This document shows positions 18,572 to 27,659 of a stretch of DNA of 64,000 nt, in pieces. The notes below the pieces were generated by a model. The model had not been told where the DNA came from. It did no database searches and worked only from the letters and a program-made list of their open reading frames with translations. Position 1 is the stretch's first letter. The number at the start of each line of letters is the position of its first letter. Source of the DNA: Cohnella hashimotonis (GTDB taxonomy: Bacteria; Bacillota; Bacilli; Paenibacillales; Paenibacillaceae); contig NZ_JAGRPV010000001.1 of the NCBI RefSeq assembly GCF_030014955.1, positions 4,216,001 through 4,280,000 on the forward strand, read 5' to 3'. The position numbers and the translations under genes were made by a program.

Positions 18572-21010
18572 TCAGTTCGCTACGATGTTGACGAGCTTGC
18601 CCTTGACCGCGATAATCTTGCGCACCGTCTTGCCTTCCGTGACGGCCTTGACCTTCTCCAGTGCGAGCGCGGCTTCCTGCAGCGCTTCTCCCTCGAGATC
18701 GGCCGCCACGAACACGCGGTCTACGATCTTGCCGTTGACCTGAACGGCGATCTCGACTTCGGCGTCTACCGTCAGCGCAGCGTCGTAGGTCGGCCAAGCC
18801 GCATAGGTCACGCTCTCCGTATGGCCGAGCTTCTCCCAGAGTTCCTCGGCGATATGCGGCGCGATCGGCGACAGCATCTGCACGAAGTGCTCCATCGCCT
18901 GCTTCGGCAGCTCCTCGACCTTGTACGCATCGTTGACGAAGATCATCAGCTGGCTGATCGCGGTGTTGAAGCGCAGGCCCTCGTAGTCCTCGGTAATTTT
19001 CTTGACCGAACGATGCCAGGTTCTGCGGAACGCTTCTTCGCCCGCCGTATCCGTGATCTTTTCGCTAAGCTCGCCGTTCTCCCCGACGAACAAGCGCCAA
19101 ACGCGGCCGAGGAAGCGGTACATACCCTCGACGCCGTTCGTATTCCACGGCTTCGTCGCTTCGAGCGGCCCCATGAACATTTCATACACGCGCAGCGTAT
19201 CCGCGCCGAACTCGCCGACGATGTCGTCGGGATTGATGACGTTGCCGCGCGACTTGGACATCTTTTCGTTGTTCGTGCCGAGGATCATGCCTTGGTTGAC
19301 GAGCTTGTGGAACGGCTCCTTGGTCGCCACGACGCCCAGATCGTACAGCACCTTGTGCCAGAATCGCGCATAGAGCAAGTGAAGCACGGCATGCTCGGCG
19401 CCGCCGATGTAAAGGTCGACCGGCAGCCATTCCCGCTGCTTGGCCGGATCGCAGATCGCGTCCGCGTTCTTCGGATCGATAAACCGCAGGTAATACCAGC
19501 AGCTGCCCGCCCATTGGGGCATCGTATTCGTCTCCCGGCGCGCCTTGCGACCGTCCGGCAGCGTCACGTTCACCCAGTCCTCGACGGTGGCAAGCGGCGA
19601 CTCGCCCGTGCCCGAAGGCGTAATCGCGTCGACTTCAGGCAGCAGCAGCGGAAGCTCATCCTCAGGCACCGTCTCCATGCTGCCGTCCTCGAAGTGCAGG
19701 ACCGGAATCGGCTCGCCCCAATAGCGCTGGCGGCTGAACAGCCAATCGCGCAGCCTGTAAGTAACCTTGCCGCGGCCTTTGCCCTGCTCCTCCAGCCAGG
19801 CGATGCTCTTCGCGATCGCGTCAGGCGTGGACAGGCCGTTCAGGAAGCCCGAATTGACGTGTTCGCCTTCTCCGGCATGCGCCGCTTCTTCGACGTTGCC
19901 GCCGCTGACGACCTCGACGATCGGCAGCCCAAACTTTTTCGCAAACGCCCAGTCCCGCTCATCATGGCCCGGCACGGCCATGATCGCGCCCGTGCCGTAG
20001 CCGCCGAGCACGTAATCGGCGATCCAGATCGGCACGAGCTCGCCGTTCACCGGATTGACCGCATATGCGCCCGTGAAGACGCCCGTCTTGTCCTTGGCCA
20101 GATCGGTCCGCTCGAGATCGCTCTTGCGCGCAGCCTGCTCGACATAAGCCTCGACATCCGCCTTCTGCGCGGTGGAAGCGATGGCCGACACAAGCTCGTG
20201 CTCCGGCGCCAGCACGCAATACGTGGCGCCGAACAGCGTATCCGGACGCGTCGTGAACACCGTGAGCGAGGCGTCGGCATGGCCGTCGATCGCAAAGGTC
20301 ACCTCGGCGCCCGTCGACTTGCCGATCCAGTTGCGCTGCATGTCCTTGATGCTCTCCGACCAGTCGAGCTCCTCGAGATCCTCGAGCAGCCGCTCGGCGT
20401 ATTCGGTAATCTTGAGCATCCACTGGCGCATCGGCTTGCGGATGACCGGGTGGTTGCCGCGTTCGCTCAGCCCGTTGATGACCTCTTCGTTCGCGAGCAC
20501 CGTACCGAGCGCCGGACACCAGTTGACAGGCACTTCGGCGACGTAGGCGAGTCCCTTTTTGTAAAGCTGGATAAAAATCCACTGGGTCCATTTATAATAG
20601 TCGGGATCGGTCGTGCTGAACTCGCGGTCCCAATCGTAGGAAAAGCCGAGCGACTTGATCTGGCGGCGGAAATTGTCGATATTCTCCACCGTGATCTCGC
20701 GCGGATGACGCCCCGTCTGGAGCGCGTATTGCTCCGCCGGCAGTCCGAACGCGTCCCAGCCCATTGGATGCAGCACGTTGAATCCGCGCATTCGCTTGTA
20801 GCGGCTGACAATATCGGTCGCCGTGTAGCCTTCGGGATGTCCGACGTGCAGTCCGGCGCCGGACGGATACGGGAACATGTCGAGCGCGTAAAACTTCTCC
20901 TTGCCCGGGTCCTCCGTCGTGCGGAACGTCTTGTTCTCGTCCCAGTAGCGCTGCCACTTGGGTTCAAGCGTCTGCGGCTTGTAGCCGGGTTGATTGTTGT
21001 CTTGTACCAT
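18572..21010 (-). CDS. leuS: Leucyl-tRNA synthetase
   Basis: Charges tRNA-Leu; class Ia synthetase with a post-transfer editing domain. 812 residues, normal length. The HIGH-type motif is in [16 protein letters not shown] near residue 48, the editing (CP1) domain covers about 225-415, and the KMSKS loop is in [16 protein letters not shown]. The anticodon-binding and C-terminal domains are complete. The ATG at 21010 follows AAGGGGC. Expression is governed by the T-box leader directly upstream. Confidence 0.97.
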   Translation of the reverse strand: MVQDNNQPGYKPQTLEPKWQRYWDENKTFRTTEDPGKEKFYALDMFPYPSGAGLHVGHPEGYTATDIVSRYKRMRGFNVLHPMGWDAFGLPAEQYALQTGRHPREITVENIDNFRRQIKSLGFSYDWDREFSTTDPDYYKWTQWIFIQLYKKGLAYVAEVPVNWCPALGTVLANEEVINGLSERGNHPVIRKPMRQWMLKITEYAERLLEDLEELDWSESIKDMQRNWIGKSTGAEVTFAIDGHADASLTVFTTRPDTLFGATYCVLAPEHELVSAIASTAQKADVEAYVEQAARKSDLERTDLAKDKTGVFTGAYAVNPVNGELVPIWIADYVLGGYGTGAIMAVPGHDERDWAFAKKFGLPIVEVVSGGNVEEAAHAGEGEHVNSGFLNGLSTPDAIAKSIAWLEEQGKGRGKVTYRLRDWLFSRQRYWGEPIPVLHFEDGSMETVPEDELPLLLPEVDAITPSGTGESPLATVEDWVNVTLPDGRKARRETNTMPQWAGSCWYYLRFIDPKNADAICDPAKQREWLPVDLYIGGAEHAVLHLLYARFWHKVLYDLGVVATKEPFHKLVNQGMILGTNNEKMSKSRGNVINPDDIVGEFGADTLRVYEMFMGPLEATKPWNTNGVEGMYRFLGRVWRLFVGENGELSEKITDTAGEEAFRRTWHRSVKKITEDYEGLRFNTAISQLMIFVNDAYKVEELPKQAMEHFVQMLSPIAPHIAEELWEKLGHTESVTYAAWPTYDAALTVDAEVEIAVQVNGKIVDRVFVAADLEGEALQEAALALEKVKAVTEGKTVRKIIAVKGKLVNIVAN

Positions 21011-21043
21011 GGTTCATGCTGCCCCTTCCGTCTGACTGCTCGT

Positions 21044-21328
21044 TTAAAACGTCAAAAAACCTCCCGCCCCAGCGAAATCACGCTAGGGACGAGAGGTTAA
21101 ACTCGCGGTACCACCCTAGTTGACGCCAGCCCTGCCTGGGCATGCCGTCCACTCTTCCTCCTTAACGCGGAGGGACTCGCCGCGCTTGCCCGCCAGGCGA
21201 CAAGCCTGGACATGGATTGCACGCGGGGCTCCAAGGCGAGTTCGTCGCTGACGTCAGCCGGCTCGCACCTTCCGCCGGTTCTCTGGGTTGACGCTGCACG
21301 ATTACTTTTCCTCTTCACAGCCTTTATT
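21044..21328 (-). promoter_or_regulatory. Leucine T-box riboswitch of leuS
   Basis: The T-box core AGGGTGGTACCGCGAG is perfect (plus 21099-21114). It is followed by a terminator hairpin, CCTCTCGTCCCTAGCG ... CGCTGGGGCGGGAGG, and TTTTTT (about 21050-21097). In stem I the specifier region reads GAA-CTC-GCCTTGGAGC; CTC at 21238-21240 is a leucine codon. The expected AG-bulge/GA-motif sequences (GAAGAGGAAAAGTA) lie near the 5' end. Uncharged tRNA-Leu should stabilise the antiterminator and turn leuS on. Confidence 0.95.
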
Positions 21329-21334
21329 GCCTCG

Positions 21335-21364
21335 ATTATAGCGGTTGCCGTCAATCCGTGTCAA
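21335..21364 (-). promoter_or_regulatory. Sigma-A promoter of the leuS T-box transcript
   Basis: On the minus strand TTGACA (21359-21364), an 18-base spacer and TATAAT (21335-21340), both consensus. The -35 box overlaps the stop codon of the upstream TetR gene. Confidence 0.85.
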
Positions 21365-21990
21365 GCGCGCGGTCCCGCGCCATGCCAGAACAAGTCGACG
21401 ATCCGCTCGGGCAAGTCCTCGCGAGCATCGCCGCCGTAATCGCGGCTGCCGACCATCAGCAGCGACGAAAAAGCATGCGCCAGCAGCAGCGGATCTTCGC
21501 CGCCCCGCATCTCCCCGCGGACGGCCGCCTCGGCAAAGCATTCCGCCAGCACTTCGTGTATGCGGTGCTCCGCTTCGCGAATCTCGCGCCGCTGCTCCTC
21601 GCTTAGCGATGCGATCGCTTCGCGCATCATCGATTCGAACTCGACGTGCGTGTCCGCCATCTTCGCGGCCGCCACCTTGATCAGCCGCTCTCTGAGCGTC
21701 CCTTCTTGCTCGAGAATCCGGCGCGTGAATATGCAGATCCGCCCCATCATCTCGGTCACGGACGCGGCGAACAGTTCCGATTTGCCGCTGAAATAATAAT
21801 AAATCGAAGCCTTCGTTACGCCCGCGCGCTCCGCGATCTGATTCAAAGACACCGGCTCGTAACCGAATTCCATAAAAAGAGCCGAGGCGGCGCCGAGCAG
21901 AACGGCCCGGCTGTCCGTATTTCCTTTGGGCCGCCCCGGGGCCCGTCCTGTTTGTTTTTGTTTCAATTGATGCGCCTTCCCCTCAAACAT
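21361..21990 (-). CDS. TetR-family regulator, divergent from MMPL exporter
   Basis: Likely local repressor of the adjacent exporter. 209 residues. Helix-turn-helix at about 38-60 (PVSLNQIAERAGVTKASIYYYF) and a helical ligand domain ending in FSSLLMVGSRDYGG. The first residues are basic (KQKQTGRAPGRPKGN), usual for an N-terminal arm that contacts DNA. The ATG at 21990 has a poor site; a TTG at 21966 follows GAGGGGAAGG and is possible. The stop codon falls in the -35 box of the leuS promoter. The ligand is unknown. Confidence 0.85.
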   Translation of the reverse strand: MFEGKAHQLKQKQTGRAPGRPKGNTDSRAVLLGAASALFMEFGYEPVSLNQIAERAGVTKASIYYYFSGKSELFAASVTEMMGRICIFTRRILEQEGTLRERLIKVAAAKMADTHVEFESMMREAIASLSEEQRREIREAEHRIHEVLAECFAEAAVRGEMRGGEDPLLLAHAFSSLLMVGSRDYGGDAREDLPERIVDLFWHGAGPRA

Positions 21991-22023
21991 GTTGCAATAT
22001 TAACCTTCCGGTATATATAATTA

Positions 22024-22052
22024 TTGACGGTAACATTATAACTCATTATATC
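22024..22052 (+). promoter_or_regulatory. Probable promoter of the MMPL exporter gene
   Basis: TTGACG, 17 bases, TATATC, ending 27 bases before the GTG start, in the gap shared with the TetR gene. The AT-rich gap also holds loosely symmetric sequence (TTAACC ... ACGGTAA), a weak operator candidate. Confidence 0.45.
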
Positions 22053-22079
22053 GCAATCGAATCGCGAGGGGGAGCTCGA

Positions 22080-24296
22080 GTGAAGGAAGTACGCGTTCAT
22101 GGCAAAGGAGTAACGGGCCCCGTCGGCCGATGGGTGACGCTCGCGGTATGGATCGTCGCGGCCGCCCTTTTAAGCGTTCTGCTGCCGCAAGTCGGCAAAC
22201 AGGAGACCAACAATGCGCCGAATCTGACAGACGGCAGGCCGTCCGTGCAGGCCGCCGCCGTTGCGGAGCGGGAATTCGCCAGCGGCGCGGACGTGCCCGC
22301 TTTAATCGTATGGCATAAGAAGGGCGGTCTGGAGGACGGCGATCTGGAAATGATCCGCAAGCTGGCGGGACAATGGACCAGCTCGCCGGTCCCGCATCAG
22401 ACCTCTGTAATTCCGCTCCATCAAATGCCCGCCGAAGCCCTCAAGGCTCAGCTTTCCGAAGATGGCAGCACGCTCGTAACCCCCGTATTCTTCGATAAAA
22501 ATGCAGATACGGATCAGTTGAAGGAAAGCGTTGCGGAACTGAAAAAACAAACTGCAGAGTTGACCGGAAGCAATCCGTTCGAAGCGGACCCGGGCAAAGA
22601 AGGCGCGCTCAGCGCGCGCGTCACCGGTCCGGTAGGTATCCAGATCGATGCCACGGGACTTTTCGAGAACGCCGACTTCGCGCTTCTGATGGGAACCGTT
22701 CTGCTCGTACTCATTTTGCTGCTGCTCATTTACCGGTCTCCCATCCTGGCCTTCATCCCGCTCGTGGGCGTCGGCTTCGCCTACGGCGTCATCAGTCCGC
22801 TTCTCGGCTGGATGGCCCGCGAGGGCTGGATCGTCGTCGATTCGCAGGGCATCTCGATCATGACCGTGCTGCTGTTCGGCGCCGGAACGGACTACTGCCT
22901 GTTCCTCATCTCGCGTTTCCGGCAGCTCTTGAAGCACGAGACCGATAAAGGAAAGGCGCTTCGCGCCGCGCTGACGGACGCATCAGGCGCCGTCGCGATG
23001 AGCGGCATTACTGTCGTGATTGCCCTCCTCACGCTGCTGCTCGCCGAATACGGCGCGTTCCGCCGGTTCGCCGCGCCGTTCAGCATCGCGATTTTTATCA
23101 TGAGCATCGCCAGCCTGACGCTCGTGCCCGCGCTGCTCGCCGTCATCGGACGCGCCTCCTTCTGGCCGTTCGTTCCGCGCACGCAGCAAATGCGCGAGGA
23201 ACGCGCCGCGAAGCGCGGCAAGCCAAAGCCTGCGCCCGAGCCCGCTCCCCGCTATCGCACCGGTACGCTCGTCGTGAAACGGCCCGGCTTGATCGCCCTC
23301 GTCTCGGTCGTTTGCCTCGCCGTGCTGGCCGGCGTATCGAGCCAGATCAAATTCACGTACGACATTTTATCGTCGTTCCCGTCCACGATGGAATCGAGAG
23401 AGGGCTACGCGCTGATCGGCTCCCAATTTTCCGAAGGCGAGCTTGCCCCCGTCAAAGTTATCGTAGATACAGGAGGACGGGAAACCGAACTTGCGGAAAA
23501 GTTGTCCGGCTTGCCTTATGTCAGCCGCGTATCCGAACCGGCGCAAGGACAGCAAAATAAGCAAATTGTCGCCTACGACGTGGAGCTGGCTCTTAACCCG
23601 TATTCGCTGGAGGCGCTGGACAAAATTCCCGACCTTCGCGAAACTGCGAATGCCGCGCTCGCCCAAGCCGGGGATGCGAAAGCCGCCGACCATGTATGGG
23701 TCTCGGGGCAGACCGCGGAGCAGTATGACACGAAAGAAACCGGGGAACGGGATACAAGACTGATTTTGCCGGTCGTTATCGGACTGATCGCTTTGCTGCT
23801 GCTCCTTTATTTACGCTCTGTCGTCGCGACCGCCTATTTGGTGGGTACCGTCATCCTGTCGTATTTTTCCGCGCTCGGGCTGGGGTGGCTCGTCATCCAC
23901 TACGTGCTCGGCGCAGATGCGATACAAGGCTCTATCCCGTTGTATGCGTTCGTGTTTTTGGTGGCGCTCGGGGAGGATTACAACATCTTCATGATCTCGA
24001 GCATCTGGCGCAAGCGCAAGGAAATGCCGCTGCGGGACGCGATTCGCGAGGGCGTCGGCGAAACGGGCGGCGTCATCGCCTCGGCCGGCCTCATCCTGGC
24101 CGGCACGTTCGCGGTGCTCGCGACGCTGCCGATCCAGGTGCTCGTACAGTTCGGCGTCATCACCGCGATCGGCGTGCTGCTGGATACGTTCCTCGTTAGG
24201 CCGTTTTTGGTGCCGGCCATCACGGCGCTGCTCGGCGACCGGTCATTCTGGCCGGGGAAGAGACAACTGACGGAGAAGGCGAAGCTGCGCGGTTAA
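22080..24296 (+). CDS. MMPL/RND-family membrane transporter (YdfJ-like)
   Basis: Proton-driven exporter of lipids, drugs or similar hydrophobic compounds. 738 residues with internal duplication. Helix 1 is at about 17-36, an outer domain covers about 37-195, and helices 2-6 about 198-360 (FADFALLMGTVLLVLILLLL onward). A second helix 7 (LIALVSVVCLAVLAGV), a second outer domain and helices 8-12 complete it. Polar runs GAGTDYCLFLISRFR and ALGEDYNIFMISSIW in the fourth helix of each half are the MMPL hallmark. Starts at GTG after GAGGGGGAG. Divergent from and probably controlled by the TetR gene. Substrate unknown. Confidence 0.88.
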   Translation: MKEVRVHGKGVTGPVGRWVTLAVWIVAAALLSVLLPQVGKQETNNAPNLTDGRPSVQAAAVAEREFASGADVPALIVWHKKGGLEDGDLEMIRKLAGQWTSSPVPHQTSVIPLHQMPAEALKAQLSEDGSTLVTPVFFDKNADTDQLKESVAELKKQTAELTGSNPFEADPGKEGALSARVTGPVGIQIDATGLFENADFALLMGTVLLVLILLLLIYRSPILAFIPLVGVGFAYGVISPLLGWMAREGWIVVDSQGISIMTVLLFGAGTDYCLFLISRFRQLLKHETDKGKALRAALTDASGAVAMSGITVVIALLTLLLAEYGAFRRFAAPFSIAIFIMSIASLTLVPALLAVIGRASFWPFVPRTQQMREERAAKRGKPKPAPEPAPRYRTGTLVVKRPGLIALVSVVCLAVLAGVSSQIKFTYDILSSFPSTMESREGYALIGSQFSEGELAPVKVIVDTGGRETELAEKLSGLPYVSRVSEPAQGQQNKQIVAYDVELALNPYSLEALDKIPDLRETANAALAQAGDAKAADHVWVSGQTAEQYDTKETGERDTRLILPVVIGLIALLLLLYLRSVVATAYLVGTVILSYFSALGLGWLVIHYVLGADAIQGSIPLYAFVFLVALGEDYNIFMISSIWRKRKEMPLRDAIREGVGETGGVIASAGLILAGTFAVLATLPIQVLVQFGVITAIGVLLDTFLVRPFLVPAITALLGDRSFWPGKRQLTEKAKLRG

Positions 24297-24302
24297 CAAT
24301 TA

Positions 24303-24344
24303 AAGAGCGGTCCCCAGCGTCTTTAGGCACAGGGGACCGCTCTT
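24303..24344 (+). terminator. Terminator after the MMPL gene
   Basis: AAGAGCGGTCCCC pairs perfectly with GGGGACCGCTCTT (13 bp) around 16 bases, 7 bases after the stop codon, with a short T-rich tail. Confidence 0.75.
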
Positions 24345-24422
24345 GTTGTGATTGGGCTCGCAAGGTATTGCTTGGAGGTGCGTTCGCCTGCATTACGCCA
24401 AGTGCTCACCTCGCGCATTTGC

Positions 24423-24520
24423 CCCCGCCAACAGACCCATCGCCTGCACTACGACAGGCGATCGCACATATGCACCCGCCAATAGGCCCATCGCCTGCAC
24501 TACGACAGGCGATCGCCCAT
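24423..24520. repeat. Two 51-bp tandem units with internal dyad
   Basis: CCCGCCAA..., CCCATCGCCTG and CACTACGACAGGCGATCGC recur with a period of 51 bp. Each unit holds the perfect dyad ATCGCCTG-N8-CAGGCGAT (24439-24462 and 24490-24513). A decayed earlier unit (CGCCTGCATTACGCCA...) begins near 24385. Gene-free region; no function known. Confidence 0.8.
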
Positions 24521-24555
24521 TACTTTTACCCATCAAGCCTCGCGCGATAAGAAAA

Positions 24556-24905
24556 ACCATCAGGGATTATCACCCTGACGGTCCTTTTAAGTTTGGCGGA
24601 TATCTGAAACTGGCATCGCACGGAACGCAGGTTGATAGCTCGTTCTACAGCAGTCCTGACGGACCCGCATGTCTTCGCCCGTATTGTTCCTTTTCCGCAA
24701 TGCCTGCAAATATACATCTTTTTATGCCGATCTCGCCCCGTTAAAACAGGAAAGATGCAAAAACGCAGTTATTTTACGCCATCAGCCGGATTTCTGACTT
24801 GAACTTTGCATTTACCTGCATATTTGCAGGTATTTCATCAGGTGGTCCGAGTCGGTAGAGAATACCTGCACGAATGCAGTTATTTGGCCCGTCAATCATC
24901 CATAA
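24556..24905. repeat. Dispersed intergenic repeat, copy B (uninterrupted)
   Basis: Partner of the repeat at 9531-10140, same orientation. It opens with a hairpin ACCATCAGGG-N7-CCCTGACGGT (24556-24582), whose minus-strand exit is TTTTTC, so leftward transcripts would end here. It then carries GATATCTGAAACTGG (24599), AATATACATCTTTTT, AAAGATGCAAAAACGCAG, TTTACCTGCATATTTGCAGGTATTTCATC and GAATGCAGTTATTTGGCCCGTC. It lacks the 161-bp insertion of copy A. No credible gene lies in 24345-24980. Confidence 0.7.
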
Positions 24906-24979
24906 AGTGACGGTACGCCGAAATCGCGCTTACCTTTCCGCAAATAGCCGCCCAAATATATGCTCTTTGACCTTCAGTC

Positions 24980-25700
24980 ATAACCACCGGCTTAGCCGGT
25001 GGCTTCCATCTGCCCTATAAGGGCATGTTACAAGCACGCGCCTATAAGGCGCATTGAAGATCTGCCAACCGCGTGCTACCACGGGCGAGCCCCTAAAGGG
25101 GCCACGTTACCTGCCCTTTTTTGTCGACTCACCCGTAAACGGGTCAATCAGTTCTTTCATCGTAAGTTGTTCATAATTTTTGTCTTTTACCATCTGGTTA
25201 CGGATGTATTCTTCAATTACTTTTTTGTTTCGACCTACTGTGTCCACGAAATACCCTCTGCACCAAAATTGACGGCTTCCGTATCGATATTTCATATTGG
25301 CAAATTTGTCAAATATCATGAGCGAGATTTTGCCCTTCAGATACCCCATAAATTCCAAAACACTTAATTTTGGCGGTATGCTCACCAACATATGAATGTG
25401 GTCAGGGCAAGCTTCGGCTCCAATGATTTCAACGCCTTTTCGCTCACATAACTCCCGCAGTATCTTTCCGATTTCTCTTTTTAACTTCCCGTAGATGACT
25501 TGTCTTCGATATTTCGGTGCAAATACGATATGATATTTGCAGTTCCATTTGGTGTGTGCTAGACTGCTCTTGTCCATTCCCTTGTCCTCCTTGATTGATG
25601 GTGCAGTTGGCAGACCGGCTACCATCTTAGCATGGAGTTCAAGGGATTTTTACTCATAGCTATAAGCTTTTGGAACCCCCAGTCGAACTGGGGGTTTTCG
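24980..25700 (-). mobile_element. IS200/IS605-family element (tnpA only)
   Basis: Contains a Y1 transposase and subterminal hairpins instead of inverted repeats, as expected for the family. Left-end hairpin AACCCCCAGT-CGA-ACTGGGGGTT at 25674-25696; right-end hairpin CCACCGGC-TTA-GCCGGTGG at 24984-25002. Between the right end and tnpA lie three more short hairpins: GCCCTATAAGGGC (25012), GCGCCTATAAGGCGC (25038) and GCCCCTAAAGGGGC (25089). No tnpB is present, so this is an IS200-group member. Exact cleavage ends are estimated. Confidence 0.85.
25107..25577 (-). CDS. tnpA: IS200/IS605-family transposase TnpA
   Basis: Y1 HUH single-strand transposase that cuts and rejoins hairpin-marked ends. 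156 residues, full length for the family. HUH motif His60-Ile-His62 in CPDHIHMLVSIPP; catalytic Tyr124 in RNKKVIEEYIRNQ. The N-terminus HTKWNCKYHIVFAPKYRR is standard. The frame opens at 25625, but AAGGAGG precedes the ATG at 25577. All catalytic residues are present, so it may be active. Base composition is clearly more AT-rich than neighbouring genes, consistent with recent arrival. Confidence 0.95.
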   Translation of the reverse strand: MDKSSLAHTKWNCKYHIVFAPKYRRQVIYGKLKREIGKILRELCERKGVEIIGAEACPDHIHMLVSIPPKLSVLEFMGYLKGKISLMIFDKFANMKYRYGSRQFWCRGYFVDTVGRNKKVIEEYIRNQMVKDKNYEQLTMKELIDPFTGESTKKGR

Positions 25701-25712
25701 TATACAAAAAAA

Positions 25713-25734
25713 CGCCAGGCAGCTCCGCCTGGCG
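25713..25734 (-). terminator. Terminator of the yqeG-yqeM cluster
   Basis: CGCCAGGC pairs with GCCTGGCG around 6 bases and leads into a 7-T run on the minus strand, 20 bases after the yqeM stop codon. The IS element lies immediately beyond it. Confidence 0.88.
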
Positions 25735-25754
25735 GTCTCTCTCGTCTTTGTCTT

Positions 25755-26549
25755 CTATTCCGGGCGCCGCGCGACAAAAAACAGTCGTTCGCTCTCAGCC
25801 GTCGGCGCATGCCAGGAAAAGTCGGCGCAGCGGTGAAGCAGCTCAAAACCCGCTTCCGTCAGCTGACCGGCGAGCCAATCCGGCTCGTAGGCGCGCTGTA
25901 CGTGTCCCTCTTCAAACCGTCTGTACAAGCCGGCGCCGGCCCCGCCTTCCTCGCGTACGAAGAAGGTAAGCTCATGCTCCACCTCCCGGCGGTCGGGATC
26001 GTAATCGCACGTCCACAAATAGGCGATGTCCTTGTCGTCGAGCACGAACGGCTGCTCCTCGCCGTAGCGGGCGAGCTGCGACGGCGCATGCACGTCGAAG
26101 ACGAACAACCCGCCGGGCCTGAGGCCGGCATACGAATGCTTAAACGACGAGACCACGTCCTCGGGCTCCGTCAAGTAGTTCAAGCTGTCGCAAAACGACA
26201 GCACGCAATCGACGGGCTCGGGAATCTCCCAGTCCCGCATGTCCTGCTGCAGCCAACGAATGCCGCCTTCCTCGCCGCCCGAGGCGCGGCCGATGCCGCG
26301 TTGAGGCACGGACTCCCACTTGGCGCGGGCGACGGACAGCATGTCCGCCGACAGGTCGATGCCGAATATGCGAAATCCGGACTTGGCAAGCGGTATGGCA
26401 ATATTGCCCGTCCCGCAGCCCAAATCGACGACCGTCCCGGGCATGCCGTATTTCTCCCAGCATTGTCTGGCAAAGCTCAGCCATTCCGGGTACGGCATAT
26501 CCTCCATCAACCGGTCGTAGACCGAGGCGAACTCACGATAGCTGCGCAT
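25755..26549 (-). CDS. yqeM: Class I SAM-dependent methyltransferase YqeM
   Basis: Rossmann-fold methyltransferase of unknown substrate, conserved at the end of this cluster in Bacilli. 264 residues. SAM motif I is VVDLGCGTGN at about 41-50, motif II FGIDLSADML, and the acidic motif near LQQDMRDWEIPE. The C-terminal beta domain (HELTFFVREEGG) matches YqeM-type proteins. It is separated from cvfB by 138 bp, so it may have its own start of transcription; no clear promoter was seen. Confidence 0.87.
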   Translation of the reverse strand: MRSYREFASVYDRLMEDMPYPEWLSFARQCWEKYGMPGTVVDLGCGTGNIAIPLAKSGFRIFGIDLSADMLSVARAKWESVPQRGIGRASGGEEGGIRWLQQDMRDWEIPEPVDCVLSFCDSLNYLTEPEDVVSSFKHSYAGLRPGGLFVFDVHAPSQLARYGEEQPFVLDDKDIAYLWTCDYDPDRREVEHELTFFVREEGGAGAGLYRRFEEGHVQRAYEPDWLAGQLTEAGFELLHRCADFSWHAPTAESERLFFVARRPE

Positions 26550-26687
26550 GGATGTCTCCTCGTTGTCGGGCCCCGCCTTCCTAAATTCCGGAATCCGGGG
26601 CCTTTCAGTTTTCGATGGCCGGGCGTCTCAAACGAAGCGCCTCAGGCCAGTGTCTGTTGGCGACAGTCCGAATCGCTGCCGCTGCCT

Positions 26688-27659
26688 TTACTCCGGCGTC
26701 GGAGCGGCGCCGGCATCCCGCGAAGCTCCCATATCCCGCGATGCTCCCACATCCTGCTCGCTCCCTTCAGAAGCGGCAAGCCGGGTCCAATTCCCGTCCT
26801 GCACCACGAGCCTGTCCTTCATGAGCTTGCCGAGCGCGCGCTTGAAAGCGGACTTGCTGAGTCCGAACCGCTTCTGGACAACGTCCGCAGGCGTCGAATC
26901 AGAATACGGCATCGCACCGCCCGGCCTTGCCTGCAAAAAGGCCAGAATGCGGTCCGAGTCCTCCAGACGACCGACTTCCTTGGCCGGCCGCATCGACATC
27001 GTCACTCTGCCGTCGTCCCGTACCTGCGTCACGCGTGCGGTCGTCTTTTCGCCGAGCCGCAGCGGGTGGATCATGGACGCGTTCGGCAAGTAGCCGAGCG
27101 CCCCGTATCCAAGCACGCCACCGTGCGCGAGTACGAACACGCCATCCTTATAAATATCGGTCACCCAGCATTCCCGTTGTTCGTGGTGCCAGGAAGACGG
27201 CGCGCGGAACACGACGCGCTCGTAATCTTCGATCTTGGCAAGGCGGGCCAGCATGCGCCCTTCCTTGTCGTGCTTCATGATCACATGAAGCTCGTCGCCC
27301 GGCTGCGGCCAGCGGTCGCGGTTATCCGGCAGCTCCTTGATCGGCAACAGCAGCTGGCGCCCGATGCCGAGCTCGAGGAAACAGCCGAATCGCGGATGAA
27401 AGTCGGCCATAACAAGCCGGCCCATCTGCCCAAGCTGTAGCAGCGGCCGGCGGGTCGTCGCCGTCAAGCGGCCTTTGTCGTCATGGAAAAGGAAGACGTC
27501 CGCCGAATCGCCGACCGAAGGACGATTGCCCGATGCTTCGCCGTAAGGGAGCAGCACCTCGGGCGAAGTCTCCGCCTCGTCTTCGGCCAGAAACCAGCCG
27601 TAAGGCGACACCTCGCGCCGCACCAGCAGACTGGCCGTCGTGCCGGCGATCAACGTCAT
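26688..27659 (-). CDS. cvfB: S1-like RNA-binding protein CvfB
   Basis: RNA-binding regulator of virulence and translation-linked functions in Gram-positives (YitL/CvfB family). 323 residues: tandem S1-like barrels (residues about 5-215; GWFLAEDEAE, GVFVLAHGG) and a C-terminal winged helix (about 225-285, FGLSKSAFKRALGKLMKDRLV). A short low-complexity tail repeats DVGASRDMGASRDAG. Its ATG overlaps the rsfS stop (ATGA), so translation is coupled. In B. subtilis yitL is elsewhere, so its insertion between rsfS and yqeM is unusual. Confidence 0.87.
   Translation of the reverse strand: MTLIAGTTASLLVRREVSPYGWFLAEDEAETSPEVLLPYGEASGNRPSVGDSADVFLFHDDKGRLTATTRRPLLQLGQMGRLVMADFHPRFGCFLELGIGRQLLLPIKELPDNRDRWPQPGDELHVIMKHDKEGRMLARLAKIEDYERVVFRAPSSWHHEQRECWVTDIYKDGVFVLAHGGVLGYGALGYLPNASMIHPLRLGEKTTARVTQVRDDGRVTMSMRPAKEVGRLEDSDRILAFLQARPGGAMPYSDSTPADVVQKRFGLSKSAFKRALGKLMKDRLVVQDGNWTRLAASEGSEQDVGASRDMGASRDAGAAPTPE

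Noticed and set aside
21097..21354. Minus-strand 85-codon frame upstream of leuS
   Set aside because: It coincides with the T-box leader; the sequence is explained by the riboswitch.
24526..24717. Minus-strand 63-codon frame in repeat copy B
   Set aside because: Crosses the hairpin terminator and is not in the frame of copy A; more likely repeat DNA than a gene.
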